Positions 25,678 through 35,019 of a stretch of DNA of 64,000 nt are shown here, in pieces (the stretch's first letter is position 1; each line of letters starts with the position of its first letter). Origin of the DNA: UBA1563 sp037440065 (GTDB lineage: Bacteria > Bacteroidota > Ignavibacteria > Ignavibacteriales > Ignavibacteriaceae); NCBI GenBank assembly GCA_037440065.1, contig JBBIUV010000015.1, forward strand, positions 372,001 through 436,000. The letters are read 5' to 3'. The notes below the pieces were generated by a model, which saw only the letters and a list, made by a program, of their open reading frames with translations, had not been told where the DNA came from and made no database searches. The translations under genes and the position numbers were made by a program.

Positions 25678-27675
25678 CTATCGGAGTAAAATCATTTTTT
25701 TCGTTTCAACAAAATTACCTGCTTTAAGTTGATAGAAGTAAATTCCGCTTGGGAGATTGTTTTTCTCATTAAAATTGATGGAATAATTACCGGCTGGTTG
25801 TTCCTTGTTTATCAAGGTTACAACCTCGTTGCCAATCACATCAAAAACCTTTAATGTAACATGACTCTCGGTTACCAACTGCCACTTGATTATGGTTTCT
25901 GGATTGAACGGATTTGGGAAATTTTGTTCGAGTCCAAATTTAGTAGGGATATTATCTTCGTTTATTACATCGGTTGAAACAAGATCAAACTTTACATAGT
26001 TCACATTAAATCCGCCGAAGTAAAAATTAAGAGAAAAAGTATGTTTACCCGAAGTGAGGGAAACATTATTTATTGGAAGGTTCATCCATTTCGTCCAACC
26101 TCCTGTTACCGGAACATCGATGAACGTACCGATATTATTCCCATCCCAGCGCATTAAAATTTTTCCGCCGCTTGCATTCGCTGCCACCCGAAGTGTTAAA
26201 TTATACGTTCCGGTTTGCTCAGCAGTTACGGTGTAATTCAAATATTCACCAGTGTTTATCCAGCCAACGTCATATCCGTTTGTGGGAATGTCTGTACATT
26301 TTTCAATGTCGACTCCGTCATTCCGGTATTGTCCGCCGCTATTCCATGTACTCTTGTTATCTGCATTTTGGTAATCAATATCTTTATAAGCATAACCGTT
26401 CTGACCAATATCATAATCTGCTGCATAAATAATTCCCGGGATTAAAAGGATTTTGTAAGGAAGTGTTTGGATGCTCTGTACTTGTCTGAACATGGCATCA
26501 ATTACTCCACTGTTGGTTTTACAGCTATCGATGTTGAGATACTTGGCAAATTTAGTTAGTGCGTTCACTGCGTAATCAACAGTCGGCTTTGTTGCCTGCC
26601 CGCTCCAATACTTTAAAAGATAATCGTATTCTGCAGGTTTAGTTACGAACATCATGCTATTGTTACCTTCAACTTTTTTCAATGTCCACCACGCCCAACC
26701 GATATTGTAAGACTCCATCAACTTAATTACATCGGTAAACCATTGATTGGAATTTTCTCCTGATTCACCAAGCCAAAGCGGACGTTGAGTACTATTTCTT
26801 AAATTTAAAAGATAGTTAATTGATCCAACATCGGTTCCATTCCAATATTTATGAAAACTGTAAACCATATTATCATCCCATGCCGGACTCAAATTATCGA
26901 AGCTGGTTGCATACCAATTCCCCTCGATAAAAATAATATGATTTTTGTCCACTGCACGAATTTCATTTGTTAAAGAGACGAAAAGATTTCTCAACGGTAG
27001 ATTATTCCCTGTGCTAAAGTTATACGCAGTTTCATTTATAAGATCGTAACCACCGATCCATTGCTTGTCAGCATATCTTGTGGCGAGTGTTTTCCAGAGA
27101 GCAATGGTTCGCTGCTGAGCGATCGGATCCTCCCACAATGGAAGATACGCGGGATTATAATCAGCAATATTGTCTTTGCTCTGTCCACCGGGTGCAGCAT
27201 GAAGATCGAGGATTAAATAAATTTTACTTTCTTCGCACCATTGCAAAAGACTGTCAATAATCGCAAAGCCTTCTTCGGAATAAATAAATGACGAATCTTG
27301 TGGAGTGAGTAAATTAAAGTGCATCGGGATTCGGATGGAATTAAATCCCCAGGCGGCAATTTGCTGAACGTCTTTTCTTGTCACAAAATTTGAACGATAA
27401 AGTTTGAAGAATTCATCTGTTTTTTGAGTGCCGATCAACGCCTCTATCTTCTGTCTAAACTGCCATGCCGCATTTGCGAAAGAAGAAGTTTGCAGCATAT
27501 AGCCTTCGGGAACAAGCCAACCGCCGAGCCCAATACCACGAAGTAAAACATTCTGCCCGTTGCCATCAACTATTTTTAAGCCTGAGGTTTTAAGAAATCC
27601 TTGCGGAAAAATTGTGGTGAAGTAGAAGGTGAATAAAATAAGTGAGAGAAGGGTTTTTAGACGAGTTGTTTTCAT
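25678..27675 (-). CDS. Secreted GH5 glycoside hydrolase with CBM6-like domain and T9SS signal
   Basis: 665 residues. Signal peptide 1-25. GH5 catalytic barrel about 28-365 with R115 (FNSIRIPMHF), H159 (LDLHAAPGG), acid/base E215 in GYDLINE, H275 in YSFHKYW and nucleophile E304 in WLGESGENS. A family 6-like carbohydrate-binding module follows at ~414-566 (YAADYDIGQNGYAYKD; GWINTGEYLNYTV). The Por sorting domain is at ~583-665. Expected to hydrolyse a beta-glucan or mannan outside the cell. The subfamily and hence the substrate are not clear; the WLVPEGY and LDLHAAPGGQ motifs resemble exo-1,3-glucanase-like members. It lies 60 bases before the CotH gene on the same strand, with a closely similar sorting domain. 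Confidence 0.92.
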   Translation of the reverse strand: MKTTRLKTLLSLILFTFYFTTIFPQGFLKTSGLKIVDGNGQNVLLRGIGLGGWLVPEGYMLQTSSFANAAWQFRQKIEALIGTQKTDEFFKLYRSNFVTRKDVQQIAAWGFNSIRIPMHFNLLTPQDSSFIYSEEGFAIIDSLLQWCEESKIYLILDLHAAPGGQSKDNIADYNPAYLPLWEDPIAQQRTIALWKTLATRYADKQWIGGYDLINETAYNFSTGNNLPLRNLFVSLTNEIRAVDKNHIIFIEGNWYATSFDNLSPAWDDNMVYSFHKYWNGTDVGSINYLLNLRNSTQRPLWLGESGENSNQWFTDVIKLMESYNIGWAWWTLKKVEGNNSMMFVTKPAEYDYLLKYWSGQATKPTVDYAVNALTKFAKYLNIDSCKTNSGVIDAMFRQVQSIQTLPYKILLIPGIIYAADYDIGQNGYAYKDIDYQNADNKSTWNSGGQYRNDGVDIEKCTDIPTNGYDVGWINTGEYLNYTVTAEQTGTYNLTLRVAANASGGKILMRWDGNNIGTFIDVPVTGGWTKWMNLPINNVSLTSGKHTFSLNFYFGGFNVNYVKFDLVSTDVINEDNIPTKFGLEQNFPNPFNPETIIKWQLVTESHVTLKVFDVIGNEVVTLINKEQPAGNYSINFNEKNNLPSGIYFYQLKAGNFVETKKMILLR

Positions 27676-27979
27676 AGCGAAGAGTTTAAGGTTATTTGAA
27701 AAATCTATATTTAAAATTACTCTGAAATAGCGATGAAATCAAACTTAGAACTCTTTCGTACACATTTAACAAACAGCAATTTGTGTGCGAGGCATCTAAC
27801 GTGCGTTGACTTGTATCAAATATTATTTAATTCTTTTTTAAAAAGTGGATTTTTTTATTAAAATTGTTTACGTTTCGCTTAGCTTATAACACATGTATTA
27901 GCCTAATCTTGTTGGTTTTAGTAAAAGATCTTATTTGTAAATTTCATCATTAAAAAATGAAAGCGTTTAATACAATAGG
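27676..27979. other. Divergent intergenic region, no gene seen
   Basis: 304 bases between the GH5 gene (-) and the PhnD-like gene (+). AT-rich. TTGACT near 27809 resembles a -35 element but no good -10 follows at the right distance. I see no small open frame with a ribosome binding site and no strong hairpin. Promoters for both genes are presumably here. Confidence 0.45.
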
Positions 27980-28993
27980 ATGCAAAATAAATTGCAAATT
28001 TTAAGTTGGAGGAGAACCTTACAGCTAAAGAGCAAAACGCTTTCCATTAGCATTTTAGTAATTTCCTTTCTCATGTTTTTCTTGTTCCCATTTCTTTTAA
28101 CAAACTTAACTGGCTGTAGTAAAAAAACAATTAAAGATTATTCTCCTACGTATGGTGAAATGCAGGCGGTTCATGCAAAAAAAATTGAATATATTTTTGC
28201 AGTTCACCCTCTTCACAATCCTGATAGATTTTTTGAAATATATCAGCCCTTGATAAATTATATAAATACTCAGGCTACTGATTTTTCGCTTAAACTTGAA
28301 TCCTCTAAAGACTATCAAAGCTTTGAACAGAAGCTTTACAACAGAAAGTTTCACTTTGCGCTCCCTAATCCTTATCAATCTGTAACCGCAACAAAATATG
28401 GCTACACCGTGTTCGGGAAAATGGGAGATGATAAAAATTTTAAGGGAATCATTTTGGCGCGGAAAGATTCTCACATAAAAAAAGTCTCTGATTTACGGGG
28501 AGCTTTAATAAGTTTTCCATCTGCCACAGCTCTGGCTGCAGCAATGATGCCGAAATATCTTTTAAAACAAATGGGACTAAATGTTGAAAGGGATGCAATT
28601 TGCCGTTATGTCGGCTCACAAGAATCATCAATAATGAATGTGTATCTCGGAAAAACAAAAGCCGGTTGTACGTGGCCTCCTCCTTGGGAAATGTTGAGCA
28701 AACGTCATCCGGAAATTGACTCGGCTCTTGAAATCGTTTGGATGACAGAACCGCTAATTAATAATGGTCTTATAGTAAGAAACGATATTCCACACGAACA
28801 TTTAGAAAAAGTTTCTTCTATTATTTTTGATTTGCAAAATAACACAAAAGGAAAAACAATTTTAAAACGGATGGGGCTTTCACGTTTTGAAAAAATCGAG
28901 AATAAAAAATATGTTGAAATTGTAACTGCCTTTTTAAATAAGTATAAACAACAATTCGGTAATCTTCCTAATGGTGAAAGGAAAACTCCATAG
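27980..28993 (+). CDS. PhnD-like phosphate/phosphonate-binding lipoprotein
   Basis: 337 residues. A hydrophobic segment at 21-42 ends in a lipobox LTGC with C46, so the mature protein is probably a lipoprotein. The fold is that of PhnD/SsuA-type periplasmic binding proteins (YIFAVHPLHNPDRFFEIYQPL; FALPNPYQSV; GYTVFGKMGDD). No PhnC or PhnE transporter gene is near. Instead its TAG stop overlaps the GTG of a histidine kinase by one base. It is therefore most likely a ligand-binding partner of that kinase (inference). Ligand unknown: PhnD-like proteins outside transporters bind diverse compounds. Confidence 0.85.
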   Translation: MQNKLQILSWRRTLQLKSKTLSISILVISFLMFFLFPFLLTNLTGCSKKTIKDYSPTYGEMQAVHAKKIEYIFAVHPLHNPDRFFEIYQPLINYINTQATDFSLKLESSKDYQSFEQKLYNRKFHFALPNPYQSVTATKYGYTVFGKMGDDKNFKGIILARKDSHIKKVSDLRGALISFPSATALAAAMMPKYLLKQMGLNVERDAICRYVGSQESSIMNVYLGKTKAGCTWPPPWEMLSKRHPEIDSALEIVWMTEPLINNGLIVRNDIPHEHLEKVSSIIFDLQNNTKGKTILKRMGLSRFEKIENKKYVEIVTAFLNKYKQQFGNLPNGERKTP

Positions 28994-30870
28994 TGAAAAA
29001 ATTGTGGGATTGGATATGGAAAACTTCTATAAGGCGGCAACTTATTATTGGAGTTGCTTTTGTTCACCTTGTTTTGATGACCATATTTGTTACGGACTTG
29101 GTGAAACGACAAAAAACTTTTTTGCAGCAACGGGTTAATCATGAAGCCTTAGCACGCGCACAAATATTGGCTGCCAGTAGCAAAACATGGGTTCTTTCAG
29201 ATGATTTTGTCGGTTTACAAGAAGTTATAAAAGAATTTTCATTAGATAAACATGTACGTTATGTAATGGTTACTGATAAACTCGGCCACATCCTTGGGCA
29301 CTCAGATAGTCGGAAGGTTGGTTTCTATTTACAAGACAGCTTAAGTATTTCATTGCTGGAAAGTGAGGTAGATGGAAAAGCAAAGATGCTTTTTGTGAGT
29401 GATGAGACTGTTGAAACCGCAGCACCAATAAAATTTAACGATCAACTATTGGGCTGGACCAGAGTAGCGCTCAATACTGTTGATGAAACCGCTCATCTCG
29501 AATATGTAAGCAAACAAGGATTGTACTATACACTTACGGCAATTTTAATTGGGACACTTTTTGCCTTCTTTCTTTCAAGAATCATTTTACGACAGTTGAG
29601 TCTTTTATTAGAAGGCACGAACCGATTGGCAAAACATGATTTATCAACACCAATTAAAATTGTCACCGGGAATGAAGTTGGCAAAGTAAGCCGCTCATTT
29701 AATGATGCGATGGAACAATTAGTTGAGAAACAAGAAAGTCTAATTGCCAGCGAACGATACAACAGGATCCTTTTTGAACAATCACCTATAGGTCATGTGC
29801 TTACGAGGATGGATGGTAAAATAGTTGATGCGAATGAAGCTTATGCAAAAATTACAGGCCGCAGCATAAACGAAATCCTATCGTTAACATATTGGGATCT
29901 AACACCTGAAGAATATTTTAACTCTGAACAGGTACAATTAGATTTGCTTTATTCAACTGGACAATATGGTCCTTATCAAAAAGAATACATTCATAAAGAT
30001 GGACATCTTGTTCCAATACTTCTCCACGGTTTGATTCTAGAAAAAGATGGAGAAAAATTTATTTGGTCAAGCGTGGAAGATATTACAGAGCATGTTGAAG
30101 CAGAGAAAGAAATTGCTAAATTAAATGCTGATCTCGAGAAAAGAGTAATCGAGCGAACAGCGCAGCTAAAAGAAGCAAATCAAGAATTGGAAGCATTTAG
30201 TTATTCTGTCTCACATGATCTGCGAACACCGCTTCGTGCTCTTGATGGTTTTTCTTTACTTTTACTCGAAAATTACAATGACAAGCTCGATGATGAAGGA
30301 AAGCACTTTATTGATATCATCAGACGTAACGCGCAACAAATGGGTCAACTCATTGATGATTTGCTTACATTTTCGCGTACCGGTAGAAAGGAGGTCGCCT
30401 ATTCCAAAATTAATATGAAAGAACTTTTTGAATCAGTTTATAATGATGCAAGACCTACTTCAGATGAAAGAATAATTGAGTTTATAGTTCATCCAATGCC
30501 GGAAGTGTACGGAGATTTTGTCCTGTTAAAACAGGCAGTTTTAAATTTATTATCAAACTCAGTGAAGTATACACGAAATAAAAAAGTTGCAAGAATTGAA
30601 ATTTCAGGAAGTGAAATTGAATCGGAAATTCAGTATGTTTTGAAGGACAATGGTGTTGGTTTTGACATGCGATTTGTTGATAAGATTTTCGGTGTTTTTC
30701 AACGACTTCACAGTGCGCAGGAATTTGAAGGAACAGGAGTTGGTTTGGCAATAGCACAGCGCATTATTCTGAAACACGGCGGTAAAATTTGGTGCGAAGG
30801 TAAAGTTAATGAAGGAGCTGTTTTTACTTTTACTTTACCTAAAATACAAGATGGAGCTCATCTAAATTAA
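28993..30870 (+). CDS. Membrane histidine kinase with HAMP and PAS domains
   Basis: 625 residues from a GTG overlapping the upstream stop. Membrane helices at about 17-36 and 176-196 enclose a periplasmic sensor of ~140 residues. Then come HAMP ~195-248, PAS ~255-370, a coiled coil (LEKRVIERTAQLKEAN), HisKA with phospho-acceptor H408 in YSVSHDLRTPLRAL, and HATPase with NLLSNSVKYT, DNGVGFD and GTGVGLAIAQRI. The HisKA/HATPase is of the phytochrome-kinase type. The periplasmic PhnD-like protein encoded upstream is a likely partner. The single-domain receiver downstream at 30961 is a likely phosphate acceptor. Confidence 0.92.
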   Translation: MKKLWDWIWKTSIRRQLIIGVAFVHLVLMTIFVTDLVKRQKTFLQQRVNHEALARAQILAASSKTWVLSDDFVGLQEVIKEFSLDKHVRYVMVTDKLGHILGHSDSRKVGFYLQDSLSISLLESEVDGKAKMLFVSDETVETAAPIKFNDQLLGWTRVALNTVDETAHLEYVSKQGLYYTLTAILIGTLFAFFLSRIILRQLSLLLEGTNRLAKHDLSTPIKIVTGNEVGKVSRSFNDAMEQLVEKQESLIASERYNRILFEQSPIGHVLTRMDGKIVDANEAYAKITGRSINEILSLTYWDLTPEEYFNSEQVQLDLLYSTGQYGPYQKEYIHKDGHLVPILLHGLILEKDGEKFIWSSVEDITEHVEAEKEIAKLNADLEKRVIERTAQLKEANQELEAFSYSVSHDLRTPLRALDGFSLLLLENYNDKLDDEGKHFIDIIRRNAQQMGQLIDDLLTFSRTGRKEVAYSKINMKELFESVYNDARPTSDERIIEFIVHPMPEVYGDFVLLKQAVLNLLSNSVKYTRNKKVARIEISGSEIESEIQYVLKDNGVGFDMRFVDKIFGVFQRLHSAQEFEGTGVGLAIAQRIILKHGGKIWCEGKVNEGAVFTFTLPKIQDGAHLN

Positions 30871-30960
30871 TATTTGAACTCTTAAAATTATTAAGATTAT
30901 TGTTCCATCAATTGAAATTTTGTTATCTAATTACAACAAGAAAAACTATCTTGAGGTTAT

Positions 30961-31401
30961 ATGTTCAAAGGTGAAATAGAAATACTTTTGGTTGAGGACA
31001 ATCCTGCAGATGCAGAACTTACCTTACGCGCACTGAATAAAGTCCACATTGCAAACAAAGTATTTCTGGTGAATGATGGGGATGAAGCCTTGGATTTTCT
31101 TTTTACAAGAGGAAAATATTCGGGAAGAGAACATGTTCAAAACCCAAAAGTTATTTTACTCGATCTCAAACTTCCTAAAGTAAGCGGACTTGAAGTTCTT
31201 CGATTAATTAAATCAAACGATAAATTAAAAAATATTCCTGTAGTAGTACTTACTTCCTCTAAAGAAGACCCCGACATTAAACAAAGCTACGCTCTTGGAG
31301 CAAACAGCTACGTTGTAAAACCAGTAGGATTTGAAAACTTTCTAAAAGCTGTTTCAGAATTAGGATTGTATTGGCTACTATTAAATCAGCCATCAATTTA
31401 A
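30961..31401 (+). CDS. Single-domain response regulator, Rcp1-like
   Basis: 146 residues, a stand-alone receiver. Acidic pocket E12-D13 in LVEDNPAD, phospho-acceptor D68 in ILLDLKLP, and the switch lysine in YVVKPVGF. The NPADAEL start and the loop FTRGKYSGR are typical of the Rcp1 family, receivers that serve phytochrome-like histidine kinases. With no output domain, it probably relays phosphate or controls a partner protein. Lies 90 bases after the kinase and 45 before the hybrid kinase. Confidence 0.92.
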   Translation: MFKGEIEILLVEDNPADAELTLRALNKVHIANKVFLVNDGDEALDFLFTRGKYSGREHVQNPKVILLDLKLPKVSGLEVLRLIKSNDKLKNIPVVVLTSSKEDPDIKQSYALGANSYVVKPVGFENFLKAVSELGLYWLLLNQPSI

Positions 31402-31446
31402 TAGAAAAAAGTTCGATAGTTTTATTGGAGTAAATAGTTATTAAAG

Positions 31447-33372
31447 ATGACAAATGAAATAAAAATATTAATTCTTGAGGATGTTCCCGAAGATGCTGAA
31501 ATGATTGAACGGCATTTAAGAAGATTCGGATTGACTTTTACATCCAAGCGAGTAGAAACTGAATCTGATTTTCTTAAAGCTCTTACAAGATTTTCACCGG
31601 ATATAATTCTCGCCGATTATTTACTCCCGTCGTTTAACGCGGTCTACGCGTTGTCAGATAAAAAATCGGTGACACCTGATATTCCGTTTATTGTTGTTAC
31701 CGGATCAGTGAGCGAAGATATTGCTGTGGAATGCATGAAAGCCGGGGCAGAAGATTATATCTTAAAAACGAATTTAAAGAGACTGGGACCAGCAATAGAT
31801 TCGGCATTGCGAAGATCTGAAATTGTAAAGGGAAAGAAAATAGCTGAGAGAAGAATTATTCAACTGCTCCGCGCGATTGAACAAAGCCCTACTTCCAAAA
31901 TCATTACCGATATCAAGGGAAATATTGAATACGTAAATCCCAAGTTTGAGGAAATTACCGGATATAGTTCAAAAGAGATCATTGGAAAAAACCCTCGCTT
32001 TTTGAAATCGGGTGAAATGAAAATCGAAGCCTATAAAGTGCTATGGGAAACAATCACTTCTGGTAAAACATGGAAGGGGGACATTCTCAACCGGAAAAAA
32101 AACGGAGAACTTTATTGGGTTTCAACTTCTATCTCACCGGTAAAATCAGAGAACGGCTCCATTATTAACTTCGTGTGTAATCAAGAAGATATTACAGAAA
32201 AGAAAAACTTTCTTTCTGAGCTGGAGGTTGCAAAAAAATTAGCAGAAGATGCTAATAAAATAAAAACACATCTGTTGGAAAATTTGAGTCATGAATTTCG
32301 CACTCCATTAAACGGGATTTTGGGATTTTCAGACATTATAGCAAACGAATCTGATAACGCAGAAATACAAAACATGGCAATGGGTATTCACAAATCGGGC
32401 AAAAGGCTGCTCGATACTTTAACTGCCATTTTGGACTTATCCCAGTTGGGAACCCACGAACACAGTATAACTTTAACTTCACTTGGAGTTGCTTCTCTAA
32501 TAAATTCCGTTATTGAAGAACATGCCCCGTATGCAAAACTAAAAGGGATTGGCATACAAACAAAATTTAATGAATTCAACGCATCGGTAATTGGAGATGA
32601 ACGTTTATTAACTAAAACATTTTCTTATGTGTTGGATAATGCAATAAAATTTACAAACGAAGGAACCATAACGATTGAAGTGTCGCTCATTGAAAAAAAT
32701 AAATTTCACTTTGTCAAGTTTGATTTTACCGATACGGGTATTGGTATAAAAGAGGAAGATCAATCGATTATCTTTGAAGAATTTCGGCAAACAAGTGAAG
32801 GACTGGGTAGAAGTTACGAAGGCACAGGTATTGGACTTTATCTGGCAAAAAAAGTGATCGGGTATTTAAAAGGAGAGATTACTGTAAAAAGCGTTTTTGG
32901 GGTAGGTTCAACTTTTTCAATAACAATTCCAGCGGACATGAGTAATATGAGTTCAGGTGATCAAACTATTGAAACGATTAAAAAAGAAAAGATCGAGAAT
33001 ACTTCGGACAAAAAAAATATTCTTTCTGTTGAAGATAATTTGGAGAATCGAACCATTATTACAAAGTTTTTGGAAGGATTGTTCGAAGTGGAAGATGCTG
33101 TAAATGCAATCGAAGCAATTCAAAAAACAAAGAAAAGAAAATATGATTTGATCCTTATGGATATTAGTCTTGAAGGAGCTATAGACGGACGCACCGCAGC
33201 AAAAGAAATTAGAAAAATAAATGGGTACGATAAAATTCCTATCATTGCAATTACTGGCTACGCCCTATTTGCCGACAAGGAGCAATTTTTAAAGGAAGGG
33301 TTTGATGGGTATCTTGCTAAACCATACAGAAAAAAGCAGTTAATAGATATTATTAACCAGCATATTGGGTAA
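31447..33372 (+). CDS. Cytoplasmic hybrid kinase, REC-PAS-HisKA-HATPase-REC
   Basis: 641 residues with no membrane segment. N-terminal receiver with D57 in ILADYLLPS; its lysine loop is YILKTNLKRL. PAS about 138-250 (IEQSPTSKIITDIKG). HisKA with H282 in NLSHEFRTPLNG. HATPase up to ~495 with DNAIKFTNEG, DTGIGI and GTGIGLYLAKK. C-terminal receiver with D572 in LILMDISLEG and K626 in YLAKPY. It can take phosphate at the N-terminal receiver and relay it, consistent with being downstream of the kinase and Rcp1-like gene. Its C-terminal 510 residues closely resemble those of the giant kinase at 53689 (see findings). Confidence 0.92.
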   Translation: MTNEIKILILEDVPEDAEMIERHLRRFGLTFTSKRVETESDFLKALTRFSPDIILADYLLPSFNAVYALSDKKSVTPDIPFIVVTGSVSEDIAVECMKAGAEDYILKTNLKRLGPAIDSALRRSEIVKGKKIAERRIIQLLRAIEQSPTSKIITDIKGNIEYVNPKFEEITGYSSKEIIGKNPRFLKSGEMKIEAYKVLWETITSGKTWKGDILNRKKNGELYWVSTSISPVKSENGSIINFVCNQEDITEKKNFLSELEVAKKLAEDANKIKTHLLENLSHEFRTPLNGILGFSDIIANESDNAEIQNMAMGIHKSGKRLLDTLTAILDLSQLGTHEHSITLTSLGVASLINSVIEEHAPYAKLKGIGIQTKFNEFNASVIGDERLLTKTFSYVLDNAIKFTNEGTITIEVSLIEKNKFHFVKFDFTDTGIGIKEEDQSIIFEEFRQTSEGLGRSYEGTGIGLYLAKKVIGYLKGEITVKSVFGVGSTFSITIPADMSNMSSGDQTIETIKKEKIENTSDKKNILSVEDNLENRTIITKFLEGLFEVEDAVNAIEAIQKTKKRKYDLILMDISLEGAIDGRTAAKEIRKINGYDKIPIIAITGYALFADKEQFLKEGFDGYLAKPYRKKQLIDIINQHIG

Positions 33373-33569
33373 AGTTATACAACATTTATTAGTGAAAAAT
33401 GTGCTGATCCAAATTGTTTTTATTCTAAGCGCAGTTTTAAGTCTGGGAGTATATTAATATTTTACGTTTTAGGAGGATCAATATTCGTTGCATACAGAAA
33501 ATTCGATCTAATTCATTCATCGTTTACCTTTATTAACCTAAACAACAATTTATAAATGGGGAAAAGGGT

Positions 33570-34121
33570 ATGGCAAAAAAAATAATCATCTTAACAATGG
33601 TTTGTTTAATTGTTTCCGCTATAGAAATCGAGGCGCAAATAAAATTACAATCGATTGGTACATCATTGGGGATCGGAACAATCAGTGGAAATTCTCCGCA
33701 AATATTTTCTTCGTCTCTATCTCTTTTTACTGATGCATGCATTGAATCCCCTGCACCTGTTTGTTTAAGATTGCAGCTAAGTTTTTTAAACGATTTTAAT
33801 AAACTCATCCCGGAAAACCGGCAGGGCAAATATTATCCTTATCTAAAGGGTGGTTCTGTGCAGATGCTTTTTCAGCAACTGGTGTTCAAGAAAATATATT
33901 TTGAAGAGGGATTTGGTCCGGTGATTATTAACGATAGAACCTTTAGCGATGTGAATGTATGGAGTTATGGAGCGGTTTTTTCATTTTCAGCGGGGATAAG
34001 TTTTGCTGAAAAAGGGGAGAAAGGTTTTACGCTTGCCATGGTTACCGAATTAGGAAATACCTTTACCGAAACAACCCCGCAATATTTATCTCTTTCGTTA
34101 CAAGTTAAATATCTCAACTGA
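33570..34121 (+). CDS. Exported beta-rich protein, probable outer-membrane protein
   Basis: 183 residues with a signal peptide at 1-22 (IIILTMVCLIVSAIEIEA). The mature part alternates hydrophobic and polar residues (YFEEGFGPVI, WSYGAVFSFSAGISF, YLSLSLQVKYLN) and ends in a beta strand, as expected of a small beta-barrel. The family is unknown to me. A strong AT-rich hairpin terminator follows, shared with the convergent gene at 34190. GGGGAAAAGGG lies just before the ATG. Confidence 0.6.
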   Translation: MAKKIIILTMVCLIVSAIEIEAQIKLQSIGTSLGIGTISGNSPQIFSSSLSLFTDACIESPAPVCLRLQLSFLNDFNKLIPENRQGKYYPYLKGGSVQMLFQQLVFKKIYFEEGFGPVIINDRTFSDVNVWSYGAVFSFSAGISFAEKGEKGFTLAMVTELGNTFTETTPQYLSLSLQVKYLN

Positions 34122-34138
34122 AAGGTTTAAGCAAAAAA

Positions 34139-34164
34139 AAAGCTGTCAATTTCTTGACAGCTTT
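34139..34164. terminator. Bidirectional terminator
   Basis: AAAGCTGTCAA (34139-34149) and TTGACAGCTTT (34154-34164) pair perfectly around TTTC. An A run precedes the stem and T-rich sequence follows, so it can serve both the gene ending at 34121 (+) and the one ending at 34190 (-). Confidence 0.8.
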
Positions 34165-34189
34165 AACTTTTTTCTGTTATGAAAAAATA

Positions 34190-34726
34190 TTATAAACCGA
34201 AGTTATAAATAACGTTAACACCAATAAAATTAGCATCACTTGCTAAAGTTTGATATTTTAATACGATATCAATTGCAGATAATTGATAGCCAACGCCTAA
34301 AGCATAACCAACTTTAGTTTCTGAAGTTGAAACTGATTCAGCAGGAATAGTAACACCCCAGAATGAATATTCAGGTGTTTCTGCTTTTACGGTAACCATA
34401 TTTAATCCTAATTCAACAGAACCATAGAAACTAGAAGCAAATGAGTACTTAGTTCCAACAAGAATCGGGATTGCTGACCAGGTAGCTTTTACTCCACCTA
34501 AATCTTTTGCGCCGAAGGTTAAATAACCAACTGAAGCGGTTCCGATCATGCTACCAAATCCCATTTCACCTTTAACTAATCCACCAAAACCGGTTGAAGC
34601 GACATCACCAAAGGTTCCCATCGGCAATGCTAATGTTCCGCCAACACCCAAGGTTAATTTGGATTGTCCATTAGTGAAACCGGCGAACAAAACCAAAACA
34701 ACAATCAAAGAAAGTACTTTTTTCAT
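34190..34726 (-). CDS. Outer-membrane beta-barrel protein (OmpA-barrel-like)
   Basis: 178 residues. Signal peptide 1-20 (VLSLIVVLVLFAGFTNGQ). The mature chain is glycine-rich with repeated strand-like segments (LTLGVGGTLALPMGTFG; VGYALGVGYQLSAIDIVLKY) and a terminal phenylalanine region (VNVIYNFGL), as in eight-stranded barrels of the outer membrane. Function unknown: structural or adhesive roles are typical. AGGAG lies 7 bases before the ATG, a strong site for this organism, which fits high expression. Confidence 0.75.
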   Translation of the reverse strand: MKKVLSLIVVLVLFAGFTNGQSKLTLGVGGTLALPMGTFGDVASTGFGGLVKGEMGFGSMIGTASVGYLTFGAKDLGGVKATWSAIPILVGTKYSFASSFYGSVELGLNMVTVKAETPEYSFWGVTIPAESVSTSETKVGYALGVGYQLSAIDIVLKYQTLASDANFIGVNVIYNFGL

Positions 34727-35019
34727 CAGAGAACTCCTGTAAATTATGGATAATAATTATTTTTCATGGTCATTCATATCCTCTCTACAGAGATTCTATG
34801 AAAACCGCGTGTAAATTTTGCTATATTTTTATTTAAAAACAAGAATTTCATGCCGTATATTTTACTTATTCTATTGGGGCGGAATTGAGAATATTTTTCC
34901 TCTGATTTTAAAAATGTCTTAAAAACTGTAACAGTTAAATCAAAAACTTAAGAGAAAATTTGTATTTTAAACTCAATGAGTCTCAGAAATTTCAGATTAA
35001 AGCTTCAAATCAATTATTG

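Noticed and set aside
27809..27840. Sigma-70-type promoter beginning TTGACT
   Set aside because: The expected -10 element at 16-18 bases is poor, and the lineage may use different promoter words.
27980..28993. Phosphonate ABC transporter operon
   Set aside because: Only the binding-protein part is present. The next genes are signalling proteins, and there is no ATPase or permease gene.
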